Source: Clostridium sp. UBA2485 (GTDB lineage: Bacteria > Bacillota > Clostridia > Clostridiales > Clostridiaceae). Taken from it: a stretch of 13,532 nt of DNA. Within the stretch, counting starts at the first letter, position 1. Every line of letters begins with the position of its first letter. This document shows positions 5,209 through 12,863 of this stretch, piece by piece. The position numbers and the translations under genes are program-made. Where the stretch lies: positions 27,133-40,664 of the forward strand of contig NZ_DDOV01000050.1 in assembly GCF_002341865.1 (NCBI RefSeq), given 5' to 3'. Under the pieces are notes generated by a model. It worked only from the letters and a program-made list of their open reading frames with translations, did no database searches and was not told where the DNA came from.

Positions 5209-6603
5209 TTACATTGTATCAAATTCTTTAATTCTACTTAACACTACTTTAGAGTTTTTTGAGTTTTTAACTATTTCTGTTATATGCTTGTCTGTTTCTC
5301 TAGCTAATATAGAAATTATAACTTGATTACAATAAGATCCTCTACAATTTCCAAAACCCGCACCTGTTCTTCTTTTTACACCTTCTAATGTACGAGCACC
5401 TAAGGGTCTTCTTATTGCATCTACAATTTCACCTTCTGTTATATTTTCACATCTACAAACTATTTTACCATACTTCTTATCTAAATCTATTATCCTTTTT
5501 CTATCTTCATTGTTTAAATCTCTAAATTTATAGCACTCTCTTCTTCTATCTATAAAATCTTTTTTTAATATACAATTTAAATCATTAACTACCATTTTAC
5601 AAACCATATCAGCAATAGCTGGTGTCATAGTAACTTTTCCAAAATGCTTAACGCTTACATTAATATAACCATTATCATTTAAATTATCATCAATAACTAC
5701 AGGCTCGTCGTATAGACTCCAATCAAGAACCATTTTAATACTCTTTGCATCAACCTTTCCAGTTAAATGAGATAATTTATCTATAACTATATCATAGTTT
5801 ACATTTTCATCTGTGCTTAATGCTCCTATTATTTCTCCATTCATTGTTGGGCGTATATACCGTCTTTCTTTATTGTCTATATCAAAAATTATGTTCGAGT
5901 ACAAATTATTATAGCTTTTATCTACTATAAAATATTTTAAATTATTTTTATAAGCATCTTTTATTTTATTTTTGTTATAATCTCTCCCTAAATCCTTTTG
6001 AGAGGTTGTGTTTATAACTATTTTACAAGTAAATTTATTTCTATTTGTTTCAACTTTAAATCCTTTTGATGTGTTTTCAATATTTAAAACTTCTTCTTCT
6101 AACTTAAATTTTACCCCATTATCAAAGGCAATTTCTCCATAAGCTAATGCTAAATCATAAGAGCATACTACACCCGTATTAGGAATGTATAGTGCCTTTT
6201 TAAATCCTCTTTGTAAATTAGGCTCTACTTGATAAATTTCTCCATCACAAAGTAGCTTAACTTCCCTTATTTCCTTCTCTAGAGCTATTTTATACATTCT
6301 TTCAATTTGTATTTCTTGCTCCCTATTTTTAGCTACATATAATGAACCACATCTTTTAAAAGGGACATTAAATTTACTTACATAACTGTCAATCATTTTA
6401 TTGCCTTTTCGAATTAATGAAGAGCTAAGTGTATCCTCACACTCAAGCCCATCATAAATTGTTGCTGTATTTATTAATGCTGCGTCTGAACCAATATCAT
6501 GGTCTTTTTCTATTACAGCTATATTTAAATTATATTTTGATAATTCATAGGCAACGGCACAACCTATCATGCCGCCACCTAATACAAGCACATCGTAGTC
6601 CAT
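5209..6603 (-). CDS. GlpA-like FAD-dependent oxidoreductase with BFD-type [2Fe-2S] domain (464 aa)
   Basis: A member of the DAO/GlpA family (anaerobic glycerol-3-phosphate dehydrogenase-like). Residues 4-32 form the FAD-binding Rossmann motif (DVLVLGGGMIGCAVAYEL, then IEKD). The substrate domain spans to about 340 (FKRCGSLYVA at 82-91; TPAIADMV at 327-334). The C-terminal region carries four cysteines in a BFD-type iron-sulfur pattern: C383-x-C385, 34 residues, C420-x4-C425. The likely role is oxidation of glycerol-3-phosphate or a related hydroxy acid. Substrate identity is uncertain because segments usually conserved in the family look altered: INTATIYDG in place of a NSAIIHAG-like stretch, and KHFGKVTMTPAIA in place of an SPGL..APAIA-like one. 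GGAGGAATT precedes the ATG. The gene lies 25 bases after the UPF0182 gene and is coupled to the DUF1667 gene. The FAD disulfide-type oxidoreductase often found between glpA-like and DUF1667 genes is missing. Confidence 0.88.
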   Translation of the reverse strand: MDYDVLVLGGGMIGCAVAYELSKYNLNIAVIEKDHDIGSDAALINTATIYDGLECEDTLSSSLIRKGNKMIDSYVSKFNVPFKRCGSLYVAKNREQEIQIERMYKIALEKEIREVKLLCDGEIYQVEPNLQRGFKKALYIPNTGVVCSYDLALAYGEIAFDNGVKFKLEEEVLNIENTSKGFKVETNRNKFTCKIVINTTSQKDLGRDYNKNKIKDAYKNNLKYFIVDKSYNNLYSNIIFDIDNKERRYIRPTMNGEIIGALSTDENVNYDIVIDKLSHLTGKVDAKSIKMVLDWSLYDEPVVIDDNLNDNGYINVSVKHFGKVTMTPAIADMVCKMVVNDLNCILKKDFIDRRRECYKFRDLNNEDRKRIIDLDKKYGKIVCRCENITEGEIVDAIRRPLGARTLEGVKRRTGAGFGNCRGSYCNQVIISILARETDKHITEIVKNSKNSKVVLSRIKEFDTM

Positions 6604-6628
6604 AATTCCTCCATAAATTTAACTTGTA

Positions 6629-9346
6629 CTATTTAGAAACTTTTTCTATTTCTTTACCAAGTGAATTTATATATTCGCCATATTTAGCCCAGTCTCCATT
6701 CTTTTGAGCTTCTATTGCTTTATCATACAATTCTTTAATCTTCTTAATATCAGCATTATCTGTGGCTGTAATCACTTTATTTTCATCTCCAGCTTTATCC
6801 TCATAATTAAACAATTGAGCTAATGCGTTTTCAATGTTATTAGCTAAAACTATTTGATCCCCGTATCCTACAATTACATTTTTCATTTCTGGAATACTTT
6901 TTTCTCCTGCTGCTCTTAAATAAAGAGGCTCAACATATAGTAAAGATTTTTCTATTGGGATAATTAAAACTTCTCCAAATTGAACTTCTGAGCCTTTCGT
7001 ATCCCAAAGAGATAATTCCTTAGATATTTCTGGATCTTGATGTAATTTTTGTTTAAATAACATAGGACTATATACGGTACCACCTGTAGGAAATTTATAG
7101 AGGAACATTTGTCCATAATTTTCTCCATCCATTCTTACTCCATACATAGCTACCATATTATCTCTACCTTTAGTATTAAAATATTCTAATACTACCATTT
7201 CATCTTTTGTTTCATTAGGTAATCTCATAATAACATAGGAAGCTTCATTTAATTTTTCTTCTTCACTTCCATCTATTTTTTCTTTATCACTTGCTATGCT
7301 CCATACATCATCGCCATTATAAAACACTCCAGGATCTTTTACATGATATTTACCTAAAACTTGACACTGAATATTAAATAAATCTTCAGGGTATTTAAAA
7401 TGTTCTCTTAAAGATTTAGGTGCCTCTTCAACATCTTTAAATAATTGTGGAAATATTTTAGAGTAAGTAACGGCTATAGGATCATTTTTATCTACAACAT
7501 AAAAGTTTGTAGTACCATTAAATGCATCTATTATAACCTTAACAGAGTTTCTCATATAGTTTACGTTATTATCTAAAGGCTGAGAAAAAGGAAACTTATC
7601 TGTTACTGTATACGCATCCATAATCCAATATAATTGACCATTATCTACAACTATATAAGGATCTCTATCATATTGTAAAAAAGGTGCTATTTTATTTACC
7701 CTTTCTTTTATATTTCTGTGTATAAGTATTTGACTATCTCTATTTATATCTTGAGATAAAATAAACTTAGGATTTTGATATTTGAATGAAAATAAAATTC
7801 TATTTAGCATAGACATTCTTATTCCAGCTTCTCCATCATAGTTATTAGTTACATTTTTTCCGCTCATAGGATAATCAATTTCACCAAGATCAGTATTAAC
7901 TATACTATAGTCATTTGTACTTTCTCCAAAGTATATTCTTGGATTATCTATCTTTATATCCGTTTTATTTTCTATAGGTACATTACTAATAACAAAGTTA
8001 GGTTGTCCTTCACTTGTTACTGAATTAACCTTACTCATTACAACTCCATATCCATGAGTATAAGACAAATGCCTATTCTGCCATGTATTTGAGTTATCAT
8101 CTAATTTATTTAAATCTAACTCCCTAGGTGCAATAAATACTTGGCTGTACTTTCCATTAATATTATATCTATCTATATCAATATCATTGAACCCATAATA
8201 ATACCTTATATATTGAAATTGATTATTAAATTCTAATGCTGGCTTATATGCATTTATCTTTATATTATCAATTATATCCTTGTTATCTTTTATATCTTTT
8301 TGAGTTAAATTATTAATAACATTATAATTTTCTTCTTTAATTTCATCAATATTAAAAGCTTTTCTTGTATAATCAATATTATATTCAATAAAGGGTTTTT
8401 CTAAAGTCTTTTCATTAGATTGAACTATAAACTTTTCAACAAAAGTTGTAGATACTCCTTCCCCTATAACCAGCACAAACATTAAAACAATTGAATAAAT
8501 TATAGGTTTTACTTTAGATGTAATTATACTAAAGAATACTACTACTGAAGCTACTAACCCTACTATTGAAACAGCTCTATAAAATTTCAAGCTAACTTTC
8601 ATATCTGTATAACTTGCACCAAAAACTGCACCCTGTGGTGAATAAACTAAGTTCCATGCATTAATCATATATCCGAAAGCTATAAACAGCATAATTAATG
8701 CTGAAAGTACAGCTAACTGTTTACCTGCAAAATTTGTTATACCACTTTTAAAACTTTTAAAACTTTTAAAAGTTTTATTATTTATATTAACAACTTTGTC
8801 CTGTATTTTATCTTTAGCACTAAAAGAAATATAAATTATAAAAGTAATTATTACTAAAATAACTAACAAAGAAATTATGCTACTATATAATGATTGTATT
8901 AAAGGCAGCTTAAATACATAAAAAGAAATATCCTTATTAAATATAGGATCACTTAAATTAAAGGCTGTTGAATTTGTAAATTCTAATATTCTATACCAAT
9001 AATTTGATGCAAAAATATAGGAAAAAAACATAGAAACTAAAGCATTTATAATTAAAAATACTTTAAATATCTTTTTCTCTTTAGCTCTATTTCTTTCTAT
9101 AACTTTTCTCATTTTCATGATACTAGGTTTTAAGCTTATATAATATACTGTTATAGCAGTAAAAATAATAATAAATACAGGTATCATTAACTTTAACGTA
9201 GCTACAACTCTTTTAAAATATATAGATAAATATCCCAATTCTTTAAACCATTGATAATCAACTAATATGTTTATGCTAGAAGCTAAAACCAAAAGTATTA
9301 ATATTATCATTATTATAAAAGAAAATACTATTCCCTTCTTCTTCAC
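6629..9346 (-). CDS. UPF0182 family integral membrane protein (905 aa)
   Basis: A large protein of the UPF0182/COG1615 family, function unknown. Seven hydrophobic helices occupy the N-terminal third, at about residues 5-28, 49-71, 94-114, 150-175, 208-230, 257-277 and 281-300. A soluble domain of about 600 residues follows, expected outside the cell. Family signatures are visible: DPIFNKDISFYVFKLPL (133-149), YSPQGAVFGASYTD (235-248) and the C-terminal helix with AIEAQKNGDWAKYGEYI. The length agrees with full-length members. Translation begins at GTG (9344-9346) behind AGAGGTG. A short lysine/phenylalanine repeat (SFKSFKS, about 195-201) comes from an ACTTTTAAA tandem DNA repeat in a cytoplasmic or loop segment. 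The gene appears to be first in an operon with the GlpA-like and DUF1667 genes, spaced 25 bases from the next. Confidence 0.93.
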   Translation of the reverse strand: MKKKGIVFSFIIMIILILLVLASSINILVDYQWFKELGYLSIYFKRVVATLKLMIPVFIIIFTAITVYYISLKPSIMKMRKVIERNRAKEKKIFKVFLIINALVSMFFSYIFASNYWYRILEFTNSTAFNLSDPIFNKDISFYVFKLPLIQSLYSSIISLLVILVIITFIIYISFSAKDKIQDKVVNINNKTFKSFKSFKSGITNFAGKQLAVLSALIMLFIAFGYMINAWNLVYSPQGAVFGASYTDMKVSLKFYRAVSIVGLVASVVVFFSIITSKVKPIIYSIVLMFVLVIGEGVSTTFVEKFIVQSNEKTLEKPFIEYNIDYTRKAFNIDEIKEENYNVINNLTQKDIKDNKDIIDNIKINAYKPALEFNNQFQYIRYYYGFNDIDIDRYNINGKYSQVFIAPRELDLNKLDDNSNTWQNRHLSYTHGYGVVMSKVNSVTSEGQPNFVISNVPIENKTDIKIDNPRIYFGESTNDYSIVNTDLGEIDYPMSGKNVTNNYDGEAGIRMSMLNRILFSFKYQNPKFILSQDINRDSQILIHRNIKERVNKIAPFLQYDRDPYIVVDNGQLYWIMDAYTVTDKFPFSQPLDNNVNYMRNSVKVIIDAFNGTTNFYVVDKNDPIAVTYSKIFPQLFKDVEEAPKSLREHFKYPEDLFNIQCQVLGKYHVKDPGVFYNGDDVWSIASDKEKIDGSEEEKLNEASYVIMRLPNETKDEMVVLEYFNTKGRDNMVAMYGVRMDGENYGQMFLYKFPTGGTVYSPMLFKQKLHQDPEISKELSLWDTKGSEVQFGEVLIIPIEKSLLYVEPLYLRAAGEKSIPEMKNVIVGYGDQIVLANNIENALAQLFNYEDKAGDENKVITATDNADIKKIKELYDKAIEAQKNGDWAKYGEYINSLGKEIEKVSK

Positions 9347-9520
9347 ACTATCACCTCTTATCCTTTTTCAAACAAGTATATATTAAGTTTTATATCTCCT
9401 CTCATAATTTTTTTCTTAAAATATATGAAATTAAATAATTAGCTAAAAATTTTAATGATACTCTCTTTTATAGAAATATTGAACATTTATTTTCTTAAAG
9501 CACATAAATATCTGTACATC

Positions 9521-9570
9521 TTAATAATACTATTATTTAAACATAAATCCTATATAGAATAGTATATTAA
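9521..9570 (-). terminator. Hairpin immediately after niaR, possible terminator
   Basis: TTAATAATACTATT (9521-9534) pairs with AATAGTATATTAA (9558-9570) with one bulged base, starting directly after the niaR stop. There is no U-tract on its downstream side, so rho-independent termination is doubtful; mRNA 3'-end protection is an alternative. No good promoter for the UPF0182 gene was found in the rest of the 9347-9571 gap. Confidence 0.35.
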
Positions 9571-9571
9571 C

Positions 9572-10090
9572 TTATATATTATCTACCAAAAATCCTTTAT
9601 TTTTTAATTCATCTATAATGTTATCCATAGCTTCTTCATTTTCTGCACTAATTGTATGAAGATGAATTCCATTAGTTAATAAAAATAATGGTTCTGCTTC
9701 ATACTTATGAAGGTTATCTATGAAATTCTCTACATCATATAAATTTTTTACCATAAGCATTCCTTTTATTTCTCCATATAACGGATGCTCAACAATAACA
9801 TCCTCAATTATTCCACCATACTTAACAATAGTTTTCATTTCTTCTTCTATATTTTCTTTATTATGTAAAGTAGCAATTACTTTTTTAACTTTCATAGTAT
9901 CATTATTAGGCACAATATAACCTTCAGGAGTAGCAATTATATTAATACCCTCAGCTCTTAATATAGCTATATCTTTCACTATAATTTGTCTTGTAACACC
10001 AAAAATTTCTGCTAATTTTTGGCCTTTATAAGCGTCATTACTTTTACATAATACTTCTTTAATTTTTTCTCTACGAATTTGTGAATTCAT
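9572..10090 (-). CDS. niaR: NiaR (YrxA), nicotinate-responsive repressor of NAD biosynthesis (172 aa)
   Basis: A DNA-binding repressor that responds to nicotinic acid and controls NAD synthesis and niacin uptake genes in Firmicutes and Thermotoga. Residues about 3-58 form a winged HTH (HTH_11 type: YKGQKLAEIFGVTRQIIVKDIAILR). The C-terminal 3H domain (about 70-170) carries conserved histidines at 102 (EHPLYGEI), 143 and 145 (NGIHLHTI). His76, Glu84, His143 and His145 line up, with a constant offset of 3, with the metal ligands His79, Glu87, His146, His148 that I recall for Thermotoga TM1602. The start is the ATG at 10088-10090 behind GGAGG; an in-frame extension to 10147 has no ribosome binding site. 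It stands alone here, with no nad genes beside it, so its targets lie elsewhere. Autoregulation through repeats upstream is possible. Confidence 0.92.
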   Translation of the reverse strand: MNSQIRREKIKEVLCKSNDAYKGQKLAEIFGVTRQIIVKDIAILRAEGINIIATPEGYIVPNNDTMKVKKVIATLHNKENIEEEMKTIVKYGGIIEDVIVEHPLYGEIKGMLMVKNLYDVENFIDNLHKYEAEPLFLLTNGIHLHTISAENEEAMDNIIDELKNKGFLVDNI

Positions 10091-10112
10091 TTTTTCCTCC
10101 ATCTTATATATA

Positions 10113-10144
10113 AAGTATATTTTTAAGGTATAAGTATATTTTAA
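10113..10144. repeat. Pair of 14-bp direct repeats in the niaR upstream region
   Basis: AAGTATATTTTTAA (10113-10126) and TAAGTATATTTTAA (10131-10144) are near-identical and spaced about two helical turns apart. They lie 23-54 bases upstream of the niaR ATG, where a promoter and operator are expected; on the minus strand each contains TATACT, a possible -10. Confidence 0.4.
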
Positions 10145-10146
10145 CA

Positions 10147-10189
10147 TTATAAATATCTATTTATAATAAAAATAAATAGATATTTATAA
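10147..10189. repeat. Perfect 18-bp inverted repeat between niaR and the 86-aa gene
   Basis: TTATAAATATCTATTTAT (10147-10164) is repeated exactly inverted at 10172-10189 with a 7-base loop. It lies between divergent genes, and neither side is followed by a U-tract. An operator or cruciform fits better than a terminator. Confidence 0.7.
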
Positions 10190-10244
10190 ACTATGCTCTT
10201 TTCTATAATTCTTGCTATGAAATATATATATTATTATAATATTA

Positions 10245-10274
10245 TTACCATTTAATGTAAATAAGTGATATAAT
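10245..10274 (+). promoter_or_regulatory. Promoter of the 86-aa membrane protein gene
   Basis: TTACCA (10245-10250) and a perfect TATAAT (10269-10274) are 18 bases apart, with the ATG 38 bases further on at 10313. Confidence 0.65.
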
Positions 10275-10312
10275 ATTTTTATATTTATTTTATAGAAATG
10301 GGAGGGTATTAA

Positions 10313-10573
10313 ATGCATATAAGAAATAATTTTATATCATATTGGAATAATTGGAGAAAGAAAGGACAAATTCTTTACATTTTAAAACATATTATTATCT
10401 ATGCATCTATATTTATATTAGCTTTTGGAATTATAAATAATATTAAAAGAAAATATATTTTAAATAAAAATTCTCTAATATTTACTATATTAATAGGATC
10501 TTTTTGTGGAGTTGTTTATGGCATTAACTCTTGGAAAAAATATAATAAAATATATTTAAATATATTTAAATAA
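10313..10573 (+). CDS. Small two-helix membrane protein of unknown function (86 aa)
   Basis: Not recognised. It has an aromatic and basic N-terminus (YWNNWRKKGQ), a hydrophobic helix at about residues 21-42, a short basic turn (IKRKYILNKN), a second helix at about 54-72 with one cysteine, and a basic tail. Both ends are therefore predicted on the cytoplasmic side. A good ribosome binding site (GGGAGGG, 7 bases before the ATG) and a consensus -10 support expression. It is transcribed alone, divergent from niaR and convergent with the HD-domain gene, ending at the hairpins at 10751-10819. There is no evidence for a link with NAD metabolism beyond the shared intergenic region. Confidence 0.75.
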   Translation: MHIRNNFISYWNNWRKKGQILYILKHIIIYASIFILAFGIINNIKRKYILNKNSLIFTILIGSFCGVVYGINSWKKYNKIYLNIFK

Positions 10574-10750
10574 TCTTAAAGAAAATAATTAATTAAAGAT
10601 TTTTAAAATATTTTATATCCTACGAAAATCTATATTCGACATATAGTTATCTTATATATTACTTTTATGATTCAGTATACTATAAAATATATAAGAGTAC
10701 TAACTATCCTTATAATTACTTATCCTCTAAAGATTTTTTTAATAAAATCA

Positions 10751-10782
10751 TTTTACTTCAATATATAAATATTGAAGTAAAA
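10751..10782. terminator. Perfect 14-bp hairpin, first of a convergent terminator pair
   Basis: TTTTACTTCAATAT (10751-10764) and its exact complement (10769-10782) flank a 4-base loop. It lies between the convergent 86-aa and HD-domain genes. On the minus strand it is the second hairpin met after the HD gene. Confidence 0.7.
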
Positions 10783-10819
10783 AATCACTATTAAAAATTA
10801 ATATTTAATAGTGATTTTT
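10780..10819. terminator. Bidirectional terminator between convergent genes
   Basis: AAAAATCACTATTAAA (10780-10795) and its exact complement (10804-10819) form a 16-bp stem with an 8-base loop. Both ends are A/T tracts, giving a U-run for transcripts from either side. It is about 60 bases past the HD-domain gene stop and shares its A-tract with the neighbouring hairpin. Confidence 0.85.
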
Positions 10820-10878
10820 CTTATGTAATATGAAGGTAATTTATAATTCTAATTTGAATTTACTTTTAGCAAGTAGAA

Positions 10879-11379
10879 TCAATTTCTATCATCACATTTT
10901 TTTAATATGTCCATGGAAATATTTTGGTAATTACTTGTATGATGATATCTTATTAAATTTAACAAATTATCATCATAATTATATTCTTTTAATATGTTAT
11001 ATCCTATTTCACCATGATTATAATAAACATTTATAAATTTTATATTATCAAATTTTTTTAATCTGCCTTTAGTAATAAAATCTAAAACAACTACTATAGA
11101 TTTTTCTATAGGATTTAAACTCTTATATAACTTACCTATATCATGAAGAAAACCTGCTTTTATTAATGTATTTATTTCATCATGATTTAAAGATATTTTT
11201 TTAGTTTCTTCTAAAATATCCTTAGCCACATTTATACAATGTTTTTTATCATAAACCTTAAGTTTATTAAATAATTCAATTTCAAAAGGTTCTAAATATC
11301 TATTAATAAATTCTATATCTTCATCTGTAATTTTAGCTGTTACAGCCTTAAAAAATTGTTTTACTCTATAAATAAACAT
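10879..11379 (-). CDS. HD-domain (HDIG-type) phosphohydrolase (166 aa)
   Basis: A small stand-alone HD-domain protein, a metal-dependent phosphohydrolase fold acting on nucleotides or phosphate esters. The metal-binding pattern is complete: His47 (KKHCINVA), His79-Asp80 (GFLHDIGKL), His122 (YYNHGEIGY), His146/147 (IRYHHTSN) and a C-terminal Asp163/164 (KKCDDRN). The HDIGK and NHGEIG segments resemble clostridial HDIG proteins. The substrate cannot be told. AGGAG lies 6 bases before the ATG. It is monocistronic, with a bidirectional terminator downstream and a palindromic repeat element upstream. No partner domain (GGDEF, PAS, membrane) is present. Confidence 0.88.
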   Translation of the reverse strand: MFIYRVKQFFKAVTAKITDEDIEFINRYLEPFEIELFNKLKVYDKKHCINVAKDILEETKKISLNHDEINTLIKAGFLHDIGKLYKSLNPIEKSIVVVLDFITKGRLKKFDNIKFINVYYNHGEIGYNILKEYNYDDNLLNLIRYHHTSNYQNISMDILKKCDDRN

Positions 11380-11473
11380 ATATAACTCCTAAAATGTATG
11401 TTTTCATATATATTACTCTTAAATTTAATCTCTCTAAAAATGATCAATCGTTATTAGCATTATTAGTCAGACT

Positions 11474-11626
11474 CAATTCTCCATTATCAGTGGAGAATTG
11501 ACAATTATTGTTCAAATTAGTTTTATCAAACCAACCAATTTCTTTAACAAATTTATAATAAATTCAAAACTTCTCGTGAGAGAAGTATCCATAATTGTCC
11601 ATTGTCAATCGTCAATTCTCAATTAT
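11474..11626. repeat. MITE/REP-like palindromic intergenic element
   Basis: The stretch contains nested palindromes. CAATTCTCCA (11474-11483) is inverted at 11491-11500. ACTTCTC (11569-11575) is inverted at 11580-11586. ATAATTG (11591-11597) is inverted at 11620-11626. The motif GAGAATTGAC near the left end (11493-11502) recurs inverted near the right end (11610-11619), and GACAATTAT does likewise (11500-11508 / 11591-11599). Short reiterated CAATTGTC/CAATTCTC words and terminal inverted repeats without coding capacity fit a mobile miniature element or a repeat family. Mobility was not tested. Confidence 0.6.
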
Positions 11627-11760
11627 ATAAATATAAGCTAAAATAATTTGTTAACACAAATTTATGGGTATATAGGTTAAACTTATGAGTGGTGCATCTA
11701 TATATGTCTATTATATACAAATATATTCAAAGAACAAAATTTAAAACTATATTCTTTATC
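11627..11760. other. Intergenic stretch downstream of hutG, no gene seen
   Basis: Only a 7-bp inverted repeat, AATTTGT / ACAAATT (11645-11662), is visible. No convincing rho-independent terminator of the arginase-family gene and no clear promoter for the HD-domain gene could be identified. Confidence 0.5.
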
Positions 11761-12777
11761 TTAATAGCTATAATCTAAGTTATATTGCTTACAAATAGTA
11801 TTTACTAGAGCAAATATTATTACTGCTGCAGTATTTGAAGTTATATTATCTTTATCAAATCTTGGAGCTACTTCACATATATCAAAGTTCATAACCTTTC
11901 CTGACTTCAATATATGTTTTAAGACTTGAATTACCATTTCAGGATCTAATCCAACAGTTTGAATTGCACTAACACCTGGAGCAAAAGCTGCTGAAAATAC
12001 ATCAGAACAAATGGTTACATATATGTAATCTTGTTTTTTTATAAAATCTTTTAAGGCTTTAATAAGTGCCCATCCATCACTAGATACTATGTCTTTTGCA
12101 AGGGCATATTTAACTCCTAATTTATTAGCAGTTTTAAAAAGGTCAATTGTATTACTATGTTCTTGAACACCAACACAGAAATAGGAAAAATCCATATCAT
12201 TATTTTTACAGATATCTGATATTTGCCTAAACATAGTTCCAGAGCTTCCTTCCTTATCATAAGGTCGTAAATCAAAGTGAGCATCAAAATTTATTATGCC
12301 AATCTTTGGTTTATCACATATAGTTTGTACATTATTAAAGAGCCCCTTAAAGTTTCCTAAAGCAGTTTCATGTCCGCCGCCTAATACAATTGGGAATATA
12401 TTTAAACTAAGAAGTCTAGCTACAGATTTAGATAAAAGTTCTTGTGCTTCACTCAAACTTAATCCTTCTGCAACTATGTCACCTGCATCAAATATATTTA
12501 CACATTCATAAAAGTTGCAAGGGAAGTTTGCCATTTGAGTTCTTATGGATATTGGACCATTTATTGCACCAACTCTGCCTTTATTTAATTTTATACCTAT
12601 ATCACAACAAAAGCCTAATATGCCAAAGCTTAAGCTTTCTACAGGCTTTATATTTTCGTCCCATAAATTTAATGGTTTAACATGTTGGTGCCATCTAAAA
12701 GCATCGTAGTTGGAAGTACTGTCCACTCTTCCACTCCAAATGCTCTCATCCATTGGTATATAATTTTTACTACACAT
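11761..12777 (-). CDS. hutG: Arginase/agmatinase-family ureohydrolase, probably formimidoylglutamase (338 aa)
   Basis: A cytoplasmic Mn-dependent ureohydrolase fold. The N-terminal SGRVDS...YDAFRWHQHV (15-33) is typical of formimidoylglutamase, which cleaves N-formimidoyl-glutamate to glutamate and formamide in histidine breakdown. Metal-binding segments are GGGHE (133-137, His136), FDAHFD (164-169; Asp165, His167, Asp169) and TICSDVFSAAFAPGVSA (255-271). Glu302 lies in DICEVAPRFD. In the third segment the classical DxD ligand pair reads Cys257-Ser-Asp259, so one usual aspartate is a cysteine. The start is the ATG at 12775-12777 because GGGAGAT lies 7 bases upstream; an extension to 12825 has no ribosome binding site and begins on the -10 box. 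No other hut genes are near, so agmatinase or another guanidino substrate remains possible. It diverges from the 152-aa gene. Confidence 0.82.
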   Translation of the reverse strand: MCSKNYIPMDESIWSGRVDSTSNYDAFRWHQHVKPLNLWDENIKPVESLSFGILGFCCDIGIKLNKGRVGAINGPISIRTQMANFPCNFYECVNIFDAGDIVAEGLSLSEAQELLSKSVARLLSLNIFPIVLGGGHETALGNFKGLFNNVQTICDKPKIGIINFDAHFDLRPYDKEGSSGTMFRQISDICKNNDMDFSYFCVGVQEHSNTIDLFKTANKLGVKYALAKDIVSSDGWALIKALKDFIKKQDYIYVTICSDVFSAAFAPGVSAIQTVGLDPEMVIQVLKHILKSGKVMNFDICEVAPRFDKDNITSNTAAVIIFALVNTICKQYNLDYSY

Positions 12778-12825
12778 AAATTCATCTCCCATTATAATTT
12801 TGTAACTATATAAAAAGTAACTCAT

Positions 12826-12831
12826 ATTATA
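12826..12831 (-). promoter_or_regulatory. -10 box of the arginase-family gene
   Basis: A perfect TATAAT on the minus strand, about 49 bases before the chosen ATG. The region 17 bases further upstream (TTTTTA) is a poor -35. The same A/T block must also hold the divergent promoter of the 152-aa gene, so the two may compete for polymerase. Confidence 0.5.
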
Positions 12832-12863
12832 GCATTGAAAGCATTAATTAAAAAGGGGAAAAT

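Noticed and set aside
8746..8778. ACTTTTAAA tandem repeat as a possible phase-variation tract
   Set aside because: Only about three 9-base units inside the UPF0182 gene. The unit is a multiple of three, so a change in copy number would not shift the frame.
9720..9920. 66-aa plus-strand reading frame
   Set aside because: Antisense to niaR, whose 3H domain is clearly coding; no ribosome binding site.
10830..11036. 68-aa plus-strand reading frame
   Set aside because: It overlaps the HD-domain gene on the opposite strand, lacks a ribosome binding site and has no protein-like character.
12296..12680. Two overlapping plus-strand reading frames (71 and 78 aa)
   Set aside because: Both are antisense to the arginase-family gene, which has complete motifs.
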